NCBI RefSeq assembly: GCF_018555385.1
Contig: NZ_JAFEJS010000005.1
Span: 1 to 64,000, forward strand
Direction of reading: 5' to 3'
From: Bifidobacterium santillanense
GTDB lineage: Bacteria; Actinomycetota; Actinomycetes; Actinomycetales; Bifidobacteriaceae
DNA length: 64,000 nucleotides
This document shows, in pieces, positions 1 to 9,210 of the stretch. The position numbers and the translations under genes were made by a program. A model generated the notes under the pieces. It was not told where the DNA came from. It worked only from the letters and a program-made list of their open reading frames with translations, and did not search any database. The number at the start of each line of letters is the position of its first letter. Position 1 is the first letter of the stretch.

Positions 1-357
1 ATGGTGGCTGGGGCCTGGGAAGGTTGTGGGGGTAGAGCCAGTACATAATGTCGTGTTCAGGCGCCGTGGCGCACCTGGGTCTACACCCTAGTGCGCGCCC
101 GGTGCGTCAAATGTGTATACGGGAACTGAGTCGACTACGGGCGATCGCAACAAAACAACGCAACGGAGCGGGGGATGGCGGTCGTCCGTTTTGGACCGTA
201 GGACTTGGCCGAGCGGCCCGGAGCGTGTCCATAACGGACGACCGCCATCCCCCGCGGACGCCGGACTGAGCGCCCGATCCCCCCGAAATCTCACGATGCG
301 GGTGAAAGTGGACATTCCCCGGCCCCGCGGCCCTTGCCATTGTTACGATGGGGCGTT
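1..357. other. Leader region upstream of hisD, no supported gene
   Basis: No convincing coding sequence is visible. A short open stretch crosses the left edge on each strand (a plus-strand frame ends with TAA at 46-48; a minus-strand ATG sits at 48), but neither has a ribosome binding site or recognisable product. The stretch contains one long perfect palindromic element (168-255, separate entry) and must also carry the his promoter, which I could not place with confidence. Confidence 0.5.
168..255. repeat. Palindromic element P1 (variable arms, conserved core)
   Basis: A perfect 23-bp inverted repeat (168-190 with 233-255) encloses a loop of about 42 bp. Inside the loop, TGGAC and GTCCA extend the stem after one mismatch. 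The inner core (about 196-225) contains TTGGCCGAGCGGCC and nearly matches the cores at 12516-12544 and 20821-20849. The arms are unrelated to those of the other copies. Confidence 0.85.
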
Positions 358-1755
358 ATGAGCGAGAACATCATGCGAATCATCGACCTTCGTGGCAAGA
401 ACCTGTCCCGCGCCGAGCTGCTGGCGGCCATGCCGCGCGCAGCCATGGGCACCTCCGAGGCGACCGATCTGGTCCGCCCGATCCTGGACGACGTCAAGGA
501 GCGCGGCGCCGCGGCCCTGCGTGACTTCGAGGAGAAGTTCGACCACGTGCGCCCCGAGCACCTGCGCGTGCCGAAGGAGGCCATCGAGGCCGCCGTCGAG
601 ACCCTCGATCCGGAGGTCCGTTCCGCCATCGAGGAGTCCGTGCGCCGCGCCCGCGCCGTCGCGGCCAACCAGGTGCCGAAGGACTTCCACACCGACCTCG
701 CCCCCGGTGCCCGCGTCGCCGAGCGTTGGATCCCGATCCAGCGCGTCGGCCTGTACGTGCCCGGCGGCAAGGCCGTCTACCCGTCGTCCGTGATCATGAA
801 CGCGGTGCCCGCCCAGGCCGCCGGCGTCGAGTCGCTGGCCATCGCCACCCCGCCGGCCCGCGACGATGCGCAGGGTCTGCCGAACAAGACCATCCTCGCC
901 ACCTGCGCCATCCTCGGCGTCGACGAGGTGTACGCGGTCGGCGGCGCGCAGGCCATCGCCATGTTCGCCTACGGCGCCAAGGGCTCCGAGCCGCAGGACG
1001 GCGACGTGCTGTGCGACCCGGTCGACAAGATCACCGGCCCGGGCAACATCTTCGTGGCCACCGCCAAGTCGCTCGTCTCCGCGTTCGTCGGCATCGACGC
1101 GGTCGCCGGCCCCACCGAGATCGGCATCATCGCCGACGAGACCGCCACCCCGAGCCTCGTGGCCGCCGACTTCATCGGCCAGGCCGAGCACGACGAGCTC
1201 GCCGGCTCCGTGCTGTTCACCGATTCCCCGGAGCTGGCCGAGAAGGTCCAGGAGAACCTCGCCTACCGCGTGCCGCGCACCGAGCACGCCGAGCGCGTCC
1301 ACACCTCCCTGTCCGGCACCCAGTCCGCGATCGTCCTGACCGACGGCCTCGACCAGTCCGTCGACGCGGCCAACGCGTACGCGGCCGAGCACCTCGAGAT
1401 CCAGACCAAGGACGCGGACGCGGTCGTCAGGCGCATCAAGAACGCTGGCGCCATCTTCCGCGGCCCCTACTCCCCGGTGCCGCTGGGCGACTACATGTCC
1501 GGCTCCAACCACGTGCTGCCCACCGGTGGCACCGCCCGCTTCGCCGCCGGCCTCGGCGTGCACACCTTCATGAAGCCGGTCGAGGTCATCGAATACGACG
1601 AGGAGGGCCTCAAGGCCCTGGCCGCGCGCATCAACGCGTTCGCGGTCTCCGAGGACCTGCCCGCCCACGGCGAGTGCGTGCTGTCCCGCTTCGTCGAGGA
1701 CCCGTACGACAAGGCCACCCTGCGCGAGCAGGAGAAGGAGGCCGGTCTGCTGTGA
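358..1755 (+). CDS. hisD: Histidinol dehydrogenase
   Basis: Catalyses the last two steps of histidine biosynthesis, oxidising L-histidinol to L-histidine with two NAD+ in the cytoplasm. About 465 residues, usual for the family. The family signature around GPTEIGIIADE and the catalytic Glu-His pair in GQAEHDELAG are both present, as is the NAD-site stretch VGLYVPGGKAVYPS. First gene of the his operon; its stop overlaps the hisC start. Two in-frame ATGs are possible, 358 (MSENIMRII) and 373 (MRIIDLRG), and neither has a strong Shine-Dalgarno; I chose 358. The product is very secure, the exact start less so. Confidence 0.96.
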   Translation: MSENIMRIIDLRGKNLSRAELLAAMPRAAMGTSEATDLVRPILDDVKERGAAALRDFEEKFDHVRPEHLRVPKEAIEAAVETLDPEVRSAIEESVRRARAVAANQVPKDFHTDLAPGARVAERWIPIQRVGLYVPGGKAVYPSSVIMNAVPAQAAGVESLAIATPPARDDAQGLPNKTILATCAILGVDEVYAVGGAQAIAMFAYGAKGSEPQDGDVLCDPVDKITGPGNIFVATAKSLVSAFVGIDAVAGPTEIGIIADETATPSLVAADFIGQAEHDELAGSVLFTDSPELAEKVQENLAYRVPRTEHAERVHTSLSGTQSAIVLTDGLDQSVDAANAYAAEHLEIQTKDADAVVRRIKNAGAIFRGPYSPVPLGDYMSGSNHVLPTGGTARFAAGLGVHTFMKPVEVIEYDEEGLKALAARINAFAVSEDLPAHGECVLSRFVEDPYDKATLREQEKEAGLL

Positions 1756-2912
1756 GCGCCATCCCCGCGAACCTGCCGCTGAGGAACGACCTCATCGGCG
1801 AGGAGCCGTACGGCGCGCCTCAGCTGGACGTGCCCGTCTGCCTCAACGTCAACGAGAACCCGTATGCGCCGGATCCGGCCGTGTGCGACACGATCGCGCG
1901 CCGCGTGCGCGAGATCGCCCCGACCCTCAACCGCTACCCGGACCGCGAGCACATCGAACTGCGCAAGGCGTTCTCCACGTACCTCGAGCGCGAGTCCGGC
2001 GTCAAGCTGGACGTCGACGAGCTGTGGGGCGCCAACGGCTCCAACGAGATCATGCTCCAGCTCTTCCAGGCGTTCGGCGGCCCCGGACGCACCGCGCTCG
2101 GCGCCGACCCGACGTACTCGATGTACCCGGAGTACGCGCGCGACACGTTCACCGGCTGGAAGCTCGCCCACCGCAACGCCGACTTCACGCTGAACGTCGA
2201 GAAGACCATCGAGGCGATCCACGAGGTCAAGCCGAGCATGGTGCTGCTCACCAGCCCGAACAACCCCACCGGCACCCCGCTGCCGATGGAGGACATCGAG
2301 CGCATCCTCGCCGCCTGCGAGACCGCCGAGGTCGAGGGCGCCCCCGAGGGCGTCCACCCGATCCTCGTCATCGACGAGGCGTACGTGGAGTTCCGCAGGC
2401 CCGGCACCCCGAGCGCCGTGTCCCTCATCAAGGACCACCCGAACCTGGCCGTCTCGCGCACGATGAGCAAGGCGTTCGCCTTCGCCGGCGCGCGCGTCGG
2501 CTACCTCGCCGCGTCCAAGGGCATCATCGACTGCGTGCGCATCGTGCGCATGCCGTACCACCTGTCCGCCGTGACCCAGGCCGCCGCCCTCGCCGCGTTC
2601 GAACACACCGACGAGCAGCTCAGCCGCGTCGACCACCTGCGCGAGACCCGCGAGGCCACCGCCGAGTGGCTCAAGGCCCAGACCTACAAGGGCGAGCCGC
2701 TCGAGGTCGCCGAGTCCGGATCGAACTTCCTGCTGTTCGGCGGGCATTTCGACGACCGCGACGCGATCTTCGACGAACTCCTCAAGCGCGGCGTGCTCAT
2801 CCGCGTCGTCGGCCCGGACGGCTGGCTGCGCGTGTGCATGGGCACCGACGAGGAGATGGCCCGCTTCCGCGAGGCGCTCGTCGAGTCGATGCGCATCGTC
2901 GAGGCCAGATAG
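1752..2912 (+). CDS. hisC: Histidinol-phosphate aminotransferase
   Basis: PLP-dependent class-I/II aminotransferase that converts imidazole-acetol phosphate plus glutamate to histidinol phosphate. 386 residues. Visible signatures are the TSPNNPTGTP substrate/PLP loop, the Asp-Glu of VIDEAYVEF, and the PLP lysine in SRTMSKAFAFAG followed by ARVGYL. The start is GTG at 1752, overlapping the hisD stop (GTGA), so translation is probably coupled. It sits second in the his operon, followed by a gap of about 130 bp before hisB. Confidence 0.96.
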   Translation: MSAIPANLPLRNDLIGEEPYGAPQLDVPVCLNVNENPYAPDPAVCDTIARRVREIAPTLNRYPDREHIELRKAFSTYLERESGVKLDVDELWGANGSNEIMLQLFQAFGGPGRTALGADPTYSMYPEYARDTFTGWKLAHRNADFTLNVEKTIEAIHEVKPSMVLLTSPNNPTGTPLPMEDIERILAACETAEVEGAPEGVHPILVIDEAYVEFRRPGTPSAVSLIKDHPNLAVSRTMSKAFAFAGARVGYLAASKGIIDCVRIVRMPYHLSAVTQAAALAAFEHTDEQLSRVDHLRETREATAEWLKAQTYKGEPLEVAESGSNFLLFGGHFDDRDAIFDELLKRGVLIRVVGPDGWLRVCMGTDEEMARFREALVESMRIVEAR

Positions 2913-3042
2913 GGCAGACCAGCCGGACAGGCCGGACGCATCCGGCGGATTTCCGTGGGGTCGGTCGCCGTATGGGCGTCCGGCCCGTCGAACGTCGAAC
3001 ATCGACAGACAGTCGATACCATCGATATAAGGAGCACAAATC

Positions 3043-3645
3043 ATGGCGCGCACCGCGCACATCGTCCGCGAGACGAGCGAGTCGCACATCGACCTCGAAC
3101 TGAACCTCGACGGCACCGGACAGACCGACATCGACACCTCCGTGCCGTTCTACAACCACATGATGAACGCGCTCGGCAAGCACTCGCTGATCGATCTGAA
3201 GATCCATGCACACGGCGACACCGACATCGACGTGCACCACACCGTGGAGGACACCGCCATCGTCTTCGGCGAGGCCCTCAGGCAGGCGCTTGGCGACAAG
3301 CGCGGCATCCGCCGCTTCGCCGACGCCACCGTGCCGCTCGACGAGGCGCTCGCCAAGGCCGTCGTCGACATCTCCGGCCGCCCCTACGTGGTGTGCACCG
3401 GCGAGCCCGAGGGCTACGAGTACTGCATGATGGGCGGCCACTTCACCGGCTCCCTCGTGCGCCACGTGATGGAGTCGATCGCGCTGCACGCCGGCATCTG
3501 CCTGCACATGCAGGTCCTCGCCGGCCGCGACCCGCACCACATCGCCGAGGCCGAGTTCAAGGCCCTGGCCCGCGCCCTGCGCTTCGCCATCGAACCGGAC
3601 CCGCGCATCGAGGGCCTGATCCCGAGCACGAAGGGAAGCCTGTGA
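3043..3645 (+). CDS. hisB: Imidazoleglycerol-phosphate dehydratase
   Basis: Dehydrates imidazoleglycerol phosphate to imidazole-acetol phosphate. 200 residues, the monofunctional dehydratase without the phosphatase domain found in enterobacterial HisB. Metal-binding histidine motifs HHTVED and [15 protein letters not shown] are present, as is the [17 protein letters not shown] segment. A good ribosome binding site (AAGGAG) precedes the ATG. The stop overlaps the next start as TGATG, so it is coupled to the acidic orphan gene that follows. Confidence 0.97.
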   Translation: MARTAHIVRETSESHIDLELNLDGTGQTDIDTSVPFYNHMMNALGKHSLIDLKIHAHGDTDIDVHHTVEDTAIVFGEALRQALGDKRGIRRFADATVPLDEALAKAVVDISGRPYVVCTGEPEGYEYCMMGGHFTGSLVRHVMESIALHAGICLHMQVLAGRDPHHIAEAEFKALARALRFAIEPDPRIEGLIPSTKGSL

Positions 3646-4358
3646 TGGCCGACGACTTCGGCAAGTCCGACGACTTCGATCCGGACGAATCGCACTTCTC
3701 CGACGAGGACCTCGCCAAGGCGATGGAGGGCTTCGAGAAGGAGTTCGCCGACGAGGAGACGTCCGACGCCTCCGACATCGACGATCTCGATCCGAGCCTG
3801 GACATCGACGGCATCGACATCCCCGACGACGCCTCGTCCATCGACCCGGCCTTCGGGTTCGACGACGCGCTCGCCGGACTGCTCGGCAACAAGGCCAAGA
3901 TGGCGGCGCTCGTCACGCGCATCGCGTCCGCGCCGCTGCTCGCCGCGTTCTGCCAGCTGTCCGACATCTCCGCCGACTGCGTGGGCTCCAACCAGGGCGC
4001 GATCGCGGTGCTGCGCAACCTCGACGGCGACGCCCCCGAGGCGGCCGCCCGCGACATCACCACCGTGGTCGGCGGCATGAGCGTCGTGCTCGGCGTCAAC
4101 CGCGCCGACAAGCTCGAGGTCACGCTCTACGCCGGCGGTCAGGCCGGCCAGACGCTCGCCCCGCCGATCCTGTTCAACTCGACGCCCCGCTTCGTCGAGG
4201 ACCTGATGCTCGGCATCACCACCGTCGCCCAGCTGAAGACCCAGGGCTTCGAGGTGGTCGACTCCGCCGGACTCGACCACGATGCGGCAATGAAGGTCAT
4301 CGCAGAGCACACGAAGTTCGGCCGCGGCGGCGCCACGCGCGGCTCGAGCATCGACTGA
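3645..4358 (+). CDS. Acidic protein of unknown function within the his operon
   Basis: A 237-residue protein with an Asp/Glu-rich, probably disordered first third (to about residue 85) and a compact, less charged remainder (about 85-237) with no motif I recognise. It has no signal peptide or membrane segment. It is translationally coupled to hisB by a TGATG overlap and lies 51 bp before hisH, so it is co-transcribed with histidine biosynthesis. I infer a role linked to HisB, HisH or regulation of the pathway only from position. Base composition matches its neighbours. Confidence 0.85.
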   Translation: MADDFGKSDDFDPDESHFSDEDLAKAMEGFEKEFADEETSDASDIDDLDPSLDIDGIDIPDDASSIDPAFGFDDALAGLLGNKAKMAALVTRIASAPLLAAFCQLSDISADCVGSNQGAIAVLRNLDGDAPEAAARDITTVVGGMSVVLGVNRADKLEVTLYAGGQAGQTLAPPILFNSTPRFVEDLMLGITTVAQLKTQGFEVVDSAGLDHDAAMKVIAEHTKFGRGGATRGSSID

Positions 4359-4409
4359 CGGACCGAACACACCCAACCCAACACACACCCACAAACCAAG
4401 GGGGACCAA

Positions 4410-5054
4410 TTGACCACCGCAGTCGTGTTCGACTATGGCTTCGGCAACGTGCGCTCCATGGTGCGCGCCCTCGCGCGCCTCGGCGTCGATACCTCGCTCA
4501 CCTCCGACTACCGGCAGGCGCTGGAGGCCGACGGACTCGTCGTGCCCGGCGTCGGCGCGTTCGCCGCCTGCATGGAGGGACTGAAGAAGGTCGGTGGCGA
4601 CCGCGTGATCATCGACCGCATGCGCGCCGAACGCCCCGTGCTCGGCGTGTGCGTCGGCGAGCAGGTGCTCTTCGAGATCGGCCACGAGCACGGCGAGGAC
4701 GCGGCCGGCGTGGGCCTGATCGGCGGCTCCGTCGACCCGCTCGACGCGGACGTCGTGCCCCACATGGGCTGGGACACGCTCGAGGACGCCGCCGGCTCCA
4801 CGCTCCTCAAGGGCGTGGAGGACGAGCGCTTCTACTTCGTGCACTCCTACGCCGCGCACGACGCGCGCGCGAAGGACCTCACCGACCTGCAGATCGAGAT
4901 CACCGACGAGCAGCATGTCACGTGGTGCACGTACGGCCGCAGCCGGTTCGTCGCCGCCTACGAGCGCGGCCCGCTGTTTGCCACCCAGTTCCACCCGGAG
5001 AAGTCCGGCGACGCCGGCGCCCAGCTGCTGGAGAACTGGATCGCCACGTTCTGA
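4410..5054 (+). CDS. hisH: Imidazole glycerol phosphate synthase, glutaminase subunit
   Basis: Class-I glutamine amidotransferase that supplies ammonia to HisF for imidazole ring closure. 214 residues. The catalytic Cys lies in LGVCVGEQVL and the His/Glu pair in TQFHPEKS; the N-terminus VFDYGFGNVRS is typical. The start is TTG at 4410, supported by AAGGGGG nine bases upstream; no ATG lies nearby. The partner hisF is not in this window downstream of priA, so it must be elsewhere. Confidence 0.96.
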   Translation: MTTAVVFDYGFGNVRSMVRALARLGVDTSLTSDYRQALEADGLVVPGVGAFAACMEGLKKVGGDRVIIDRMRAERPVLGVCVGEQVLFEIGHEHGEDAAGVGLIGGSVDPLDADVVPHMGWDTLEDAAGSTLLKGVEDERFYFVHSYAAHDARAKDLTDLQIEITDEQHVTWCTYGRSRFVAAYERGPLFATQFHPEKSGDAGAQLLENWIATF

Positions 5055-5144
5055 CCGGCGCCCGGCGCCCGCCCGACCGGCGTTCCGGTCGCTCCCGTTG
5101 ATTCGGATCCCGTCGGTCCGATTCCCATACGAAAGGAAACCATC

Positions 5145-5870
5145 ATGTCCTTGACCCTGCTTCCCGCCGTCGACGTGCGCGACGGCAAGGCCGTGCGCCT
5201 GCGCCAGGGCGAATCCGGCTCCGAGACCGACTACGGCTCCCCGCTCGAGGCGGCCCGCACGTGGGTCGAGTCCGGCGCCGAATGGATCCACCTGGTCGAC
5301 CTCGACGCCGCGTTCGGCACCGGCGACAACCGCGCCCAGCTGCGCGAGATCGTCCATGAGCTCGGCTCCCGCGTCAACATCGAGATGTCCGGCGGCGTGC
5401 GCGACGACGCCTCGCTCGACGCGGCCCTCGAGGCCGGCGCCGCGCGCGTCAACATTGGCACCGCCGCGCTCGAGAACCCCGAGTGGACCCGTCGCGTCAT
5501 CGCGAAGTACGGCGACCGCGTGGCCGTCGGCCTCGACGTGCGCGGCCACACGCTCGCCGCGCGCGGCTGGACCCGCGAGGGCGGCGACCTGTTCGAGACG
5601 ATGAAGATGCTCGACGACGCCGGATGCTCCCGCTACGTCGTCACCGACGTGGCCCGCGACGGCATGATGAGCGGCCCGAACCTCGACCTGCTCAAGGAGG
5701 TGGCCGAACGTACCGACGCCAAGGTGACCGCCTCCGGCGGCATCTCCAAGCTCGACGACCTGAGGAACATCCGCGCCCTCGCCGACCTCGGCGTCGACTC
5801 CGCCATCCTTGGCAAGTCCCTCTACGCCCGCGCCTTCACCCTCGAGGAGGCCCTCGAGATCGCGCGCTGA
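5145..5870 (+). CDS. priA: Bifunctional HisA/TrpF-type isomerase (PriA)
   Basis: A (beta/alpha)8 isomerase acting on ProFAR in histidine synthesis. Actinobacterial members are known to act also on phosphoribosyl anthranilate in tryptophan synthesis. 241 residues. Catalytic aspartates fall in [17 protein letters not shown] (near residue 10) and [15 protein letters not shown] (about 170). The two phosphate-binding glycine motifs (EMSGGVRDD and [11 protein letters not shown]) are present. An AAAGGAAA site precedes the ATG. It is the last gene of the operon, followed by twin hairpins. Dual function is inferred from the lineage. Confidence 0.93.
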   Translation: MSLTLLPAVDVRDGKAVRLRQGESGSETDYGSPLEAARTWVESGAEWIHLVDLDAAFGTGDNRAQLREIVHELGSRVNIEMSGGVRDDASLDAALEAGAARVNIGTAALENPEWTRRVIAKYGDRVAVGLDVRGHTLAARGWTREGGDLFETMKMLDDAGCSRYVVTDVARDGMMSGPNLDLLKEVAERTDAKVTASGGISKLDDLRNIRALADLGVDSAILGKSLYARAFTLEEALEIAR

Positions 5871-5879
5871 TCGACGCGC

Positions 5880-5922
5880 GAGAATTTGTACCGCTGGCAT
5901 GGGCTCAGCGGCACAAATTCTC
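5880..5922. terminator. First of twin hairpins after the his operon
   Basis: 17-bp arms (5880-5896 with 5906-5922) with one mismatch and a 9-nt loop. The AT-rich base of the stem gives U-runs on either strand, so it can act in both directions between the converging priA and DUF2252 genes. It shares the layout of the next hairpin: GAGAA at the foot and CCGCTG near the loop. Confidence 0.75.
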
Positions 5923-5939
5923 GGGAACGACCCATCCTT

Positions 5940-5984
5940 CGAGAAAAAGGACCGCTGGTATCACGCCAGCGGTCCTTTTTCTCG
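5940..5984. terminator. Second twin hairpin, perfect bidirectional terminator
   Basis: Perfect 19-bp arms (5940-5958 with 5966-5984) and a 7-nt loop. The stem contains GGACCGCTGG at the top and A5/T5 at the foot, the pattern of an intrinsic terminator on both strands. A third partial copy of the foot (CGAGAATAGGGACCGCC) begins at 6001. Confidence 0.85.
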
Positions 5985-6100
5985 AGGTGTGGACTGATCC
6001 CGAGAATAGGGACCGCCAAGAACCCGTGGGAGGCGCGGATTCTTGGGGGAGGAGATAGGGGAGAGGCCTCGCCCCGGGGAATCCGCGGCTCCCACGCGGC

Positions 6101-7549
6101 TCACGCGCAGGGCAGCTGGCCCTTCTTGATCATCTTCTTGAACACGGCGTAGTCCTCGTCGTTCTGTTCGGCGTAGCTGACGGCGAACGAGGCGATCGCT
6201 TTGTCGAAGTCGTCCGATCCGCCGAGGTAGTTCGCGATCGCGATCGAATCGCCGGTGCGGGCGTGCGCGTGCGCGAGGCACCAGGCGCACATGCGCGACA
6301 GATCCGACAGCGCCGTCGCGTTGAGGTTGTCGATGTCGATCGACCCCTTGCCGTTCCACAGCTGGCGCACGTAGTAGTCGCGCTTCTTGCCGTCCTCGGC
6401 CATGAAGCTCGTCCATCCGAGCAGCACGTCGGCGGTCGACTGGATCAGCTTCTGGCCCTGCACGACGCGCTCGCCGTGCGTCGCGTACGGGGAGGCGCCG
6501 CAGTAGTGCTCGAGCACCGAATACGTGGCCTCCTTCATCTGGATCATCATCGGGTCGTCCATGTCACGCGCGGTCCACACCGTTGCCCACGCGCGCTGGC
6601 CGACCGAGCCGACGCCGACGACCTTGCGCGCGGCGTCCTGATAGTGGAAGTGGTCGAACACCCAGCGGCGGTCCTCGTACAGGGAGTGGCGGTAGTTGTC
6701 GAACAGCGTGTCGATGCGCGCCTGTAGCGCGTCGAGATCGGCGTAGCTGTCGAGCTCGTTGATCGGCACCAGCTCGGGCGGATCGGAGCGGAAGCGCAGC
6801 TTGCCGTCCTTGAAGCGGCACAGCTTCGCGGCCGCCGCGTCGTTGTCCTTCAGGAGCGCCTTCATCGCGGCCTCGCGCAGCGTGCGGTTGCGCTTGCCGC
6901 CGGCGTTCGTCTCGAAGCGGTCGAGCGTCTCCTCGACGTCGAGGTGCGCGTACCACGCGTCGAGATAGTCCATCTCGGAGAACCACTTGATGCGCTCGCG
7001 GTACGTGTGCACGCACTGCATCACCGCCGCGCGGATGTCCTTCTCCTTGAGCTTGTTCGCGCGCCCGCAGATCTCCACGGACACCGCGAGGCGCTTCAGG
7101 TCCCACTCCCACGGGCCGATCGCCGTCTCGTCGAAGTCGTTGATGTCGAACACCAGTCGCGCCGAGGGGGAGCGGAAGATGCCGAAGTTGCCGATGTGCG
7201 CGTCGCCCACACACTGCACCGGGATGCCGGTCACGGGCGTCGTCGCGAGGTCGTTGGTCATGATGAGGACCGTGCCGCGGTAGAACGTGAAGGGGCTCGC
7301 GCTCATGCGTTTGTAGCGCAGCGGGATCAGGTCGGGCACGCGGATCGCCGACTGCTCCTCGAGCAGCGCGATCGCCTCCTTGCGTCCGGAGCGCACCTGC
7401 CAGATCGCGTGCGCTTCGAGCGGCGCCTTGGCGCGGGCGGCGATGCCGGCGCGGGAGCGTTCGCGGGGACTCTCGGCCTGCCTCCACGACGTGACGTCGA
7501 CGGGCGGATTGTCGGACGGGGTGATGTGGTCTTGTGCAACTTCGCTCAT
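6101..7549 (-). CDS. DUF2252 family protein
   Basis: A 482-residue cytoplasmic protein of the DUF2252 family, which is widespread in Actinobacteria and has a fold related to aminoglycoside phosphotransferases and protein kinases; its biochemical role is not established. Recognisable segments are the N-terminal FTFYRGTVLIMTNDLA, the VGDAHIGNFGIF motif (kinase-like catalytic loop) and VFDINDFDETAIGPWEWDLKRLA (metal-binding loop). The ATG at 7549 has an AGGAACC site upstream. It is transcribed alone, convergent with the his operon and divergent from glutamine synthetase. Confidence 0.85.
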   Translation of the reverse strand: MSEVAQDHITPSDNPPVDVTSWRQAESPRERSRAGIAARAKAPLEAHAIWQVRSGRKEAIALLEEQSAIRVPDLIPLRYKRMSASPFTFYRGTVLIMTNDLATTPVTGIPVQCVGDAHIGNFGIFRSPSARLVFDINDFDETAIGPWEWDLKRLAVSVEICGRANKLKEKDIRAAVMQCVHTYRERIKWFSEMDYLDAWYAHLDVEETLDRFETNAGGKRNRTLREAAMKALLKDNDAAAAKLCRFKDGKLRFRSDPPELVPINELDSYADLDALQARIDTLFDNYRHSLYEDRRWVFDHFHYQDAARKVVGVGSVGQRAWATVWTARDMDDPMMIQMKEATYSVLEHYCGASPYATHGERVVQGQKLIQSTADVLLGWTSFMAEDGKKRDYYVRQLWNGKGSIDIDNLNATALSDLSRMCAWCLAHAHARTGDSIAIANYLGGSDDFDKAIASFAVSYAEQNDEDYAVFKKMIKKGQLPCA

Positions 7550-7670
7550 AGGTTCCTACTCTACCCGCCGCCGGCGCGTGTCCCGGCGGATCGTCCGCGC
7601 CGGCGGCGGACGTGCACGGGCCCGAGGTCCGAAACAAACCCATAACACGCGGGTGTGAGGATATGTGCCT

Positions 7671-9008
7671 ATGGATAAGCAGCAAGAGTTCGCCCTGCGC
7701 ACGGTCGAGGAACGCGACGTGCGCTTCATTCGTCTATGGTTCACGGACGTGCTCGGCACCCTGAAGTCCGTGGCGATCGCGCCCGCGGAGCTGGAGGCGG
7801 CGTTCGAGGAGGGGCTCGGATTCGACGGCTCGGCCATCGAGGGCATGACCCGCGTCTCCGAGGACGACATGATCGTCAAGCCGGACCCGTCCACCTTCCA
7901 GATCCTGCCGTGGCGCGGCGGACCCCAGGGCACCGCCCGCATGTTCTGCGACGTGCTCACCCCCGACGGCGAACCCAGCCTCGGCGATCCCCGCCATGTG
8001 CTCAAGCGCTCGCTCGCCAAGGCCAAGGAGAAGGGCTTCACCTTCTACGTGCACCCGGAGATGGAGTTCTACCTCTTCGAGCAGCAGACCGACTGGTCCA
8101 AGGCCCCGACCCCGATCGATGAGGGCGGCTACTTCGACCACGTGCCGCGCAGCCCCGGCATGGATTTCCGCCGCGCCACCGTGAACATGCTCGAGCAGAT
8201 GGGCATCTCGGTGGAGTACTCGCACCACGAGGCCGGTCCCGGACAGAACGAGATCGACCTGCGGTACGCGGACGCCCTGACCACGGCCGACAACATCATG
8301 ACGTTCCGCACCGTCGTCAAGGAGATCTCGCTGGAGCGCGGCATCCACGCCAGCTTCATGCCCAAGCCTCTGGCCGACGCGCCCGGTTCCGGCATGCACA
8401 CCCACCTGAGCCTGTTCGAGGGCGACGCCAACGCCTTCTACGAGGCCGGCCAGGAGTTCAACATGTCGATGACGGCCCGCCAGTTCGCCGCCGGCATCCT
8501 GTACCACGCGGCCGAGATCTGCGCGGTCACCGACCAGTACGTCAACTCGTACAAGCGTCTGTGGGGCGGCAACGAGGCTCCGAGCTACATCTGCTGGGGC
8601 CACAACAACCGTTCCGCGCTGCTGCGCATCCCGCAGTACAAGCCCGGCAAGGGCAACTCGGCGCGTATGGAGTTCCGCGCGCTCGACCCGGTCGCCAACC
8701 CCTACCTCGCCTACTCCGTGCTGCTGGCCGCCGGCCTCGACGGCATCGAGAAGAAGATGCAGCTCGGCGAGCCGACCAGCGATGACGTGTGGGAGCTCAC
8801 GGACGAGGAGCGCCAGTCCATGGGCATCGAGCCGCTGCCGCGTTCGCTCGGCTCCGCGCTGAAGATCATGGAGAAGTCCGACTTCGTGGCCGGAGTCCTC
8901 GGCGAGCACGCCTTCGAGTACTTCCTGCGCAACAAGCGCCAGGAGTGGGAGGAGTACAACCGTCAGGTCACCGCCTACGAGCTCAAGACCTACCTGCCCA
9001 AGCTGTGA
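7671..9008 (+). CDS. glnA2: Type-I glutamine synthetase, second (445-residue) form
   Basis: Forms glutamine from glutamate, ammonia and ATP. Visible motifs are the GLGFDGSAIEG substrate loop, the metal-binding MEFYLFE and the ATP-binding HEAGPGQNEIDLRY, with FMPKPLADAPGSGMHTHLS. It lacks the adenylylation loop of the longer enzyme at 39426-40874 (DVWELTDEER here against DLYELPPEE there), so it should not be controlled by adenylyltransferase. I start it at ATG 7671, which has GTGAGGA about nine bases upstream; an in-frame GTG lies two codons earlier. GAAAC and ATAAC motifs spaced 11 bp apart upstream hint weakly at nitrogen (GlnR-type) control. Confidence 0.93.
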   Translation: MDKQQEFALRTVEERDVRFIRLWFTDVLGTLKSVAIAPAELEAAFEEGLGFDGSAIEGMTRVSEDDMIVKPDPSTFQILPWRGGPQGTARMFCDVLTPDGEPSLGDPRHVLKRSLAKAKEKGFTFYVHPEMEFYLFEQQTDWSKAPTPIDEGGYFDHVPRSPGMDFRRATVNMLEQMGISVEYSHHEAGPGQNEIDLRYADALTTADNIMTFRTVVKEISLERGIHASFMPKPLADAPGSGMHTHLSLFEGDANAFYEAGQEFNMSMTARQFAAGILYHAAEICAVTDQYVNSYKRLWGGNEAPSYICWGHNNRSALLRIPQYKPGKGNSARMEFRALDPVANPYLAYSVLLAAGLDGIEKKMQLGEPTSDDVWELTDEERQSMGIEPLPRSLGSALKIMEKSDFVAGVLGEHAFEYFLRNKRQEWEEYNRQVTAYELKTYLPKL

Positions 9009-9051
9009 CGCATGCGGCCGTGTGACCGCGCGTGATCCGTCGGACGGCATC

Positions 9052-9090
9052 AGGGCCCGTCATCCCCGTATGGAAGGGGTGACGGGCCCT
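9052..9090 (+). terminator. Terminator after glnA2
   Basis: Inverted repeat AGGGCCCGTCATCCCC (9052-9067) with GGGGTGACGGGCCCT (9076-9090), one bulged base, 8-nt loop. No strong T tract follows. Confidence 0.6.
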
Positions 9091-9210
9091 CGTCGTATCC
9101 GTCCCGCTCCGATGCGGTCCGCGATGCGGCTCCGTCCGCGTGTCTTGGCGTCCCGTTGTATGCCGAGGCCAATAGCATGCGCTTGGAACATCACGAGAGA
9201 GGGAACCATC

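Noticed and set aside
1..48. Partial gene at the left edge, either a plus-strand end (stop 46-48) or a minus-strand start (ATG at 48)
   Set aside because: About 15 codons without recognisable sequence and without a ribosome site on the minus strand; cannot be supported.
196..225. tRNA gene fragment suggested by TTGGCCGAGCGGCC in the P elements
   Set aside because: Only the D-arm-like stretch is present; no anticodon arm, T arm or acceptor stem can be formed around it. Kept only as a hint about origin.
343..1668. Long open frame on the minus strand opposite hisD (and similar long antisense frames opposite ligA, pheS, mrp, the rhamnosidase and the dipeptidase)
   Set aside because: Composition is Gly/Arg/Val/His-rich and repetitive, with no motif and no ribosome site. 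These are mirror frames of high-GC genes.
726..1751. Upstream in-frame extension of hisC across hisD
   Set aside because: The translated stretch is Arg/Pro-rich antisense-like sequence; the real hisC start is the GTG at 1752 overlapping the hisD stop.
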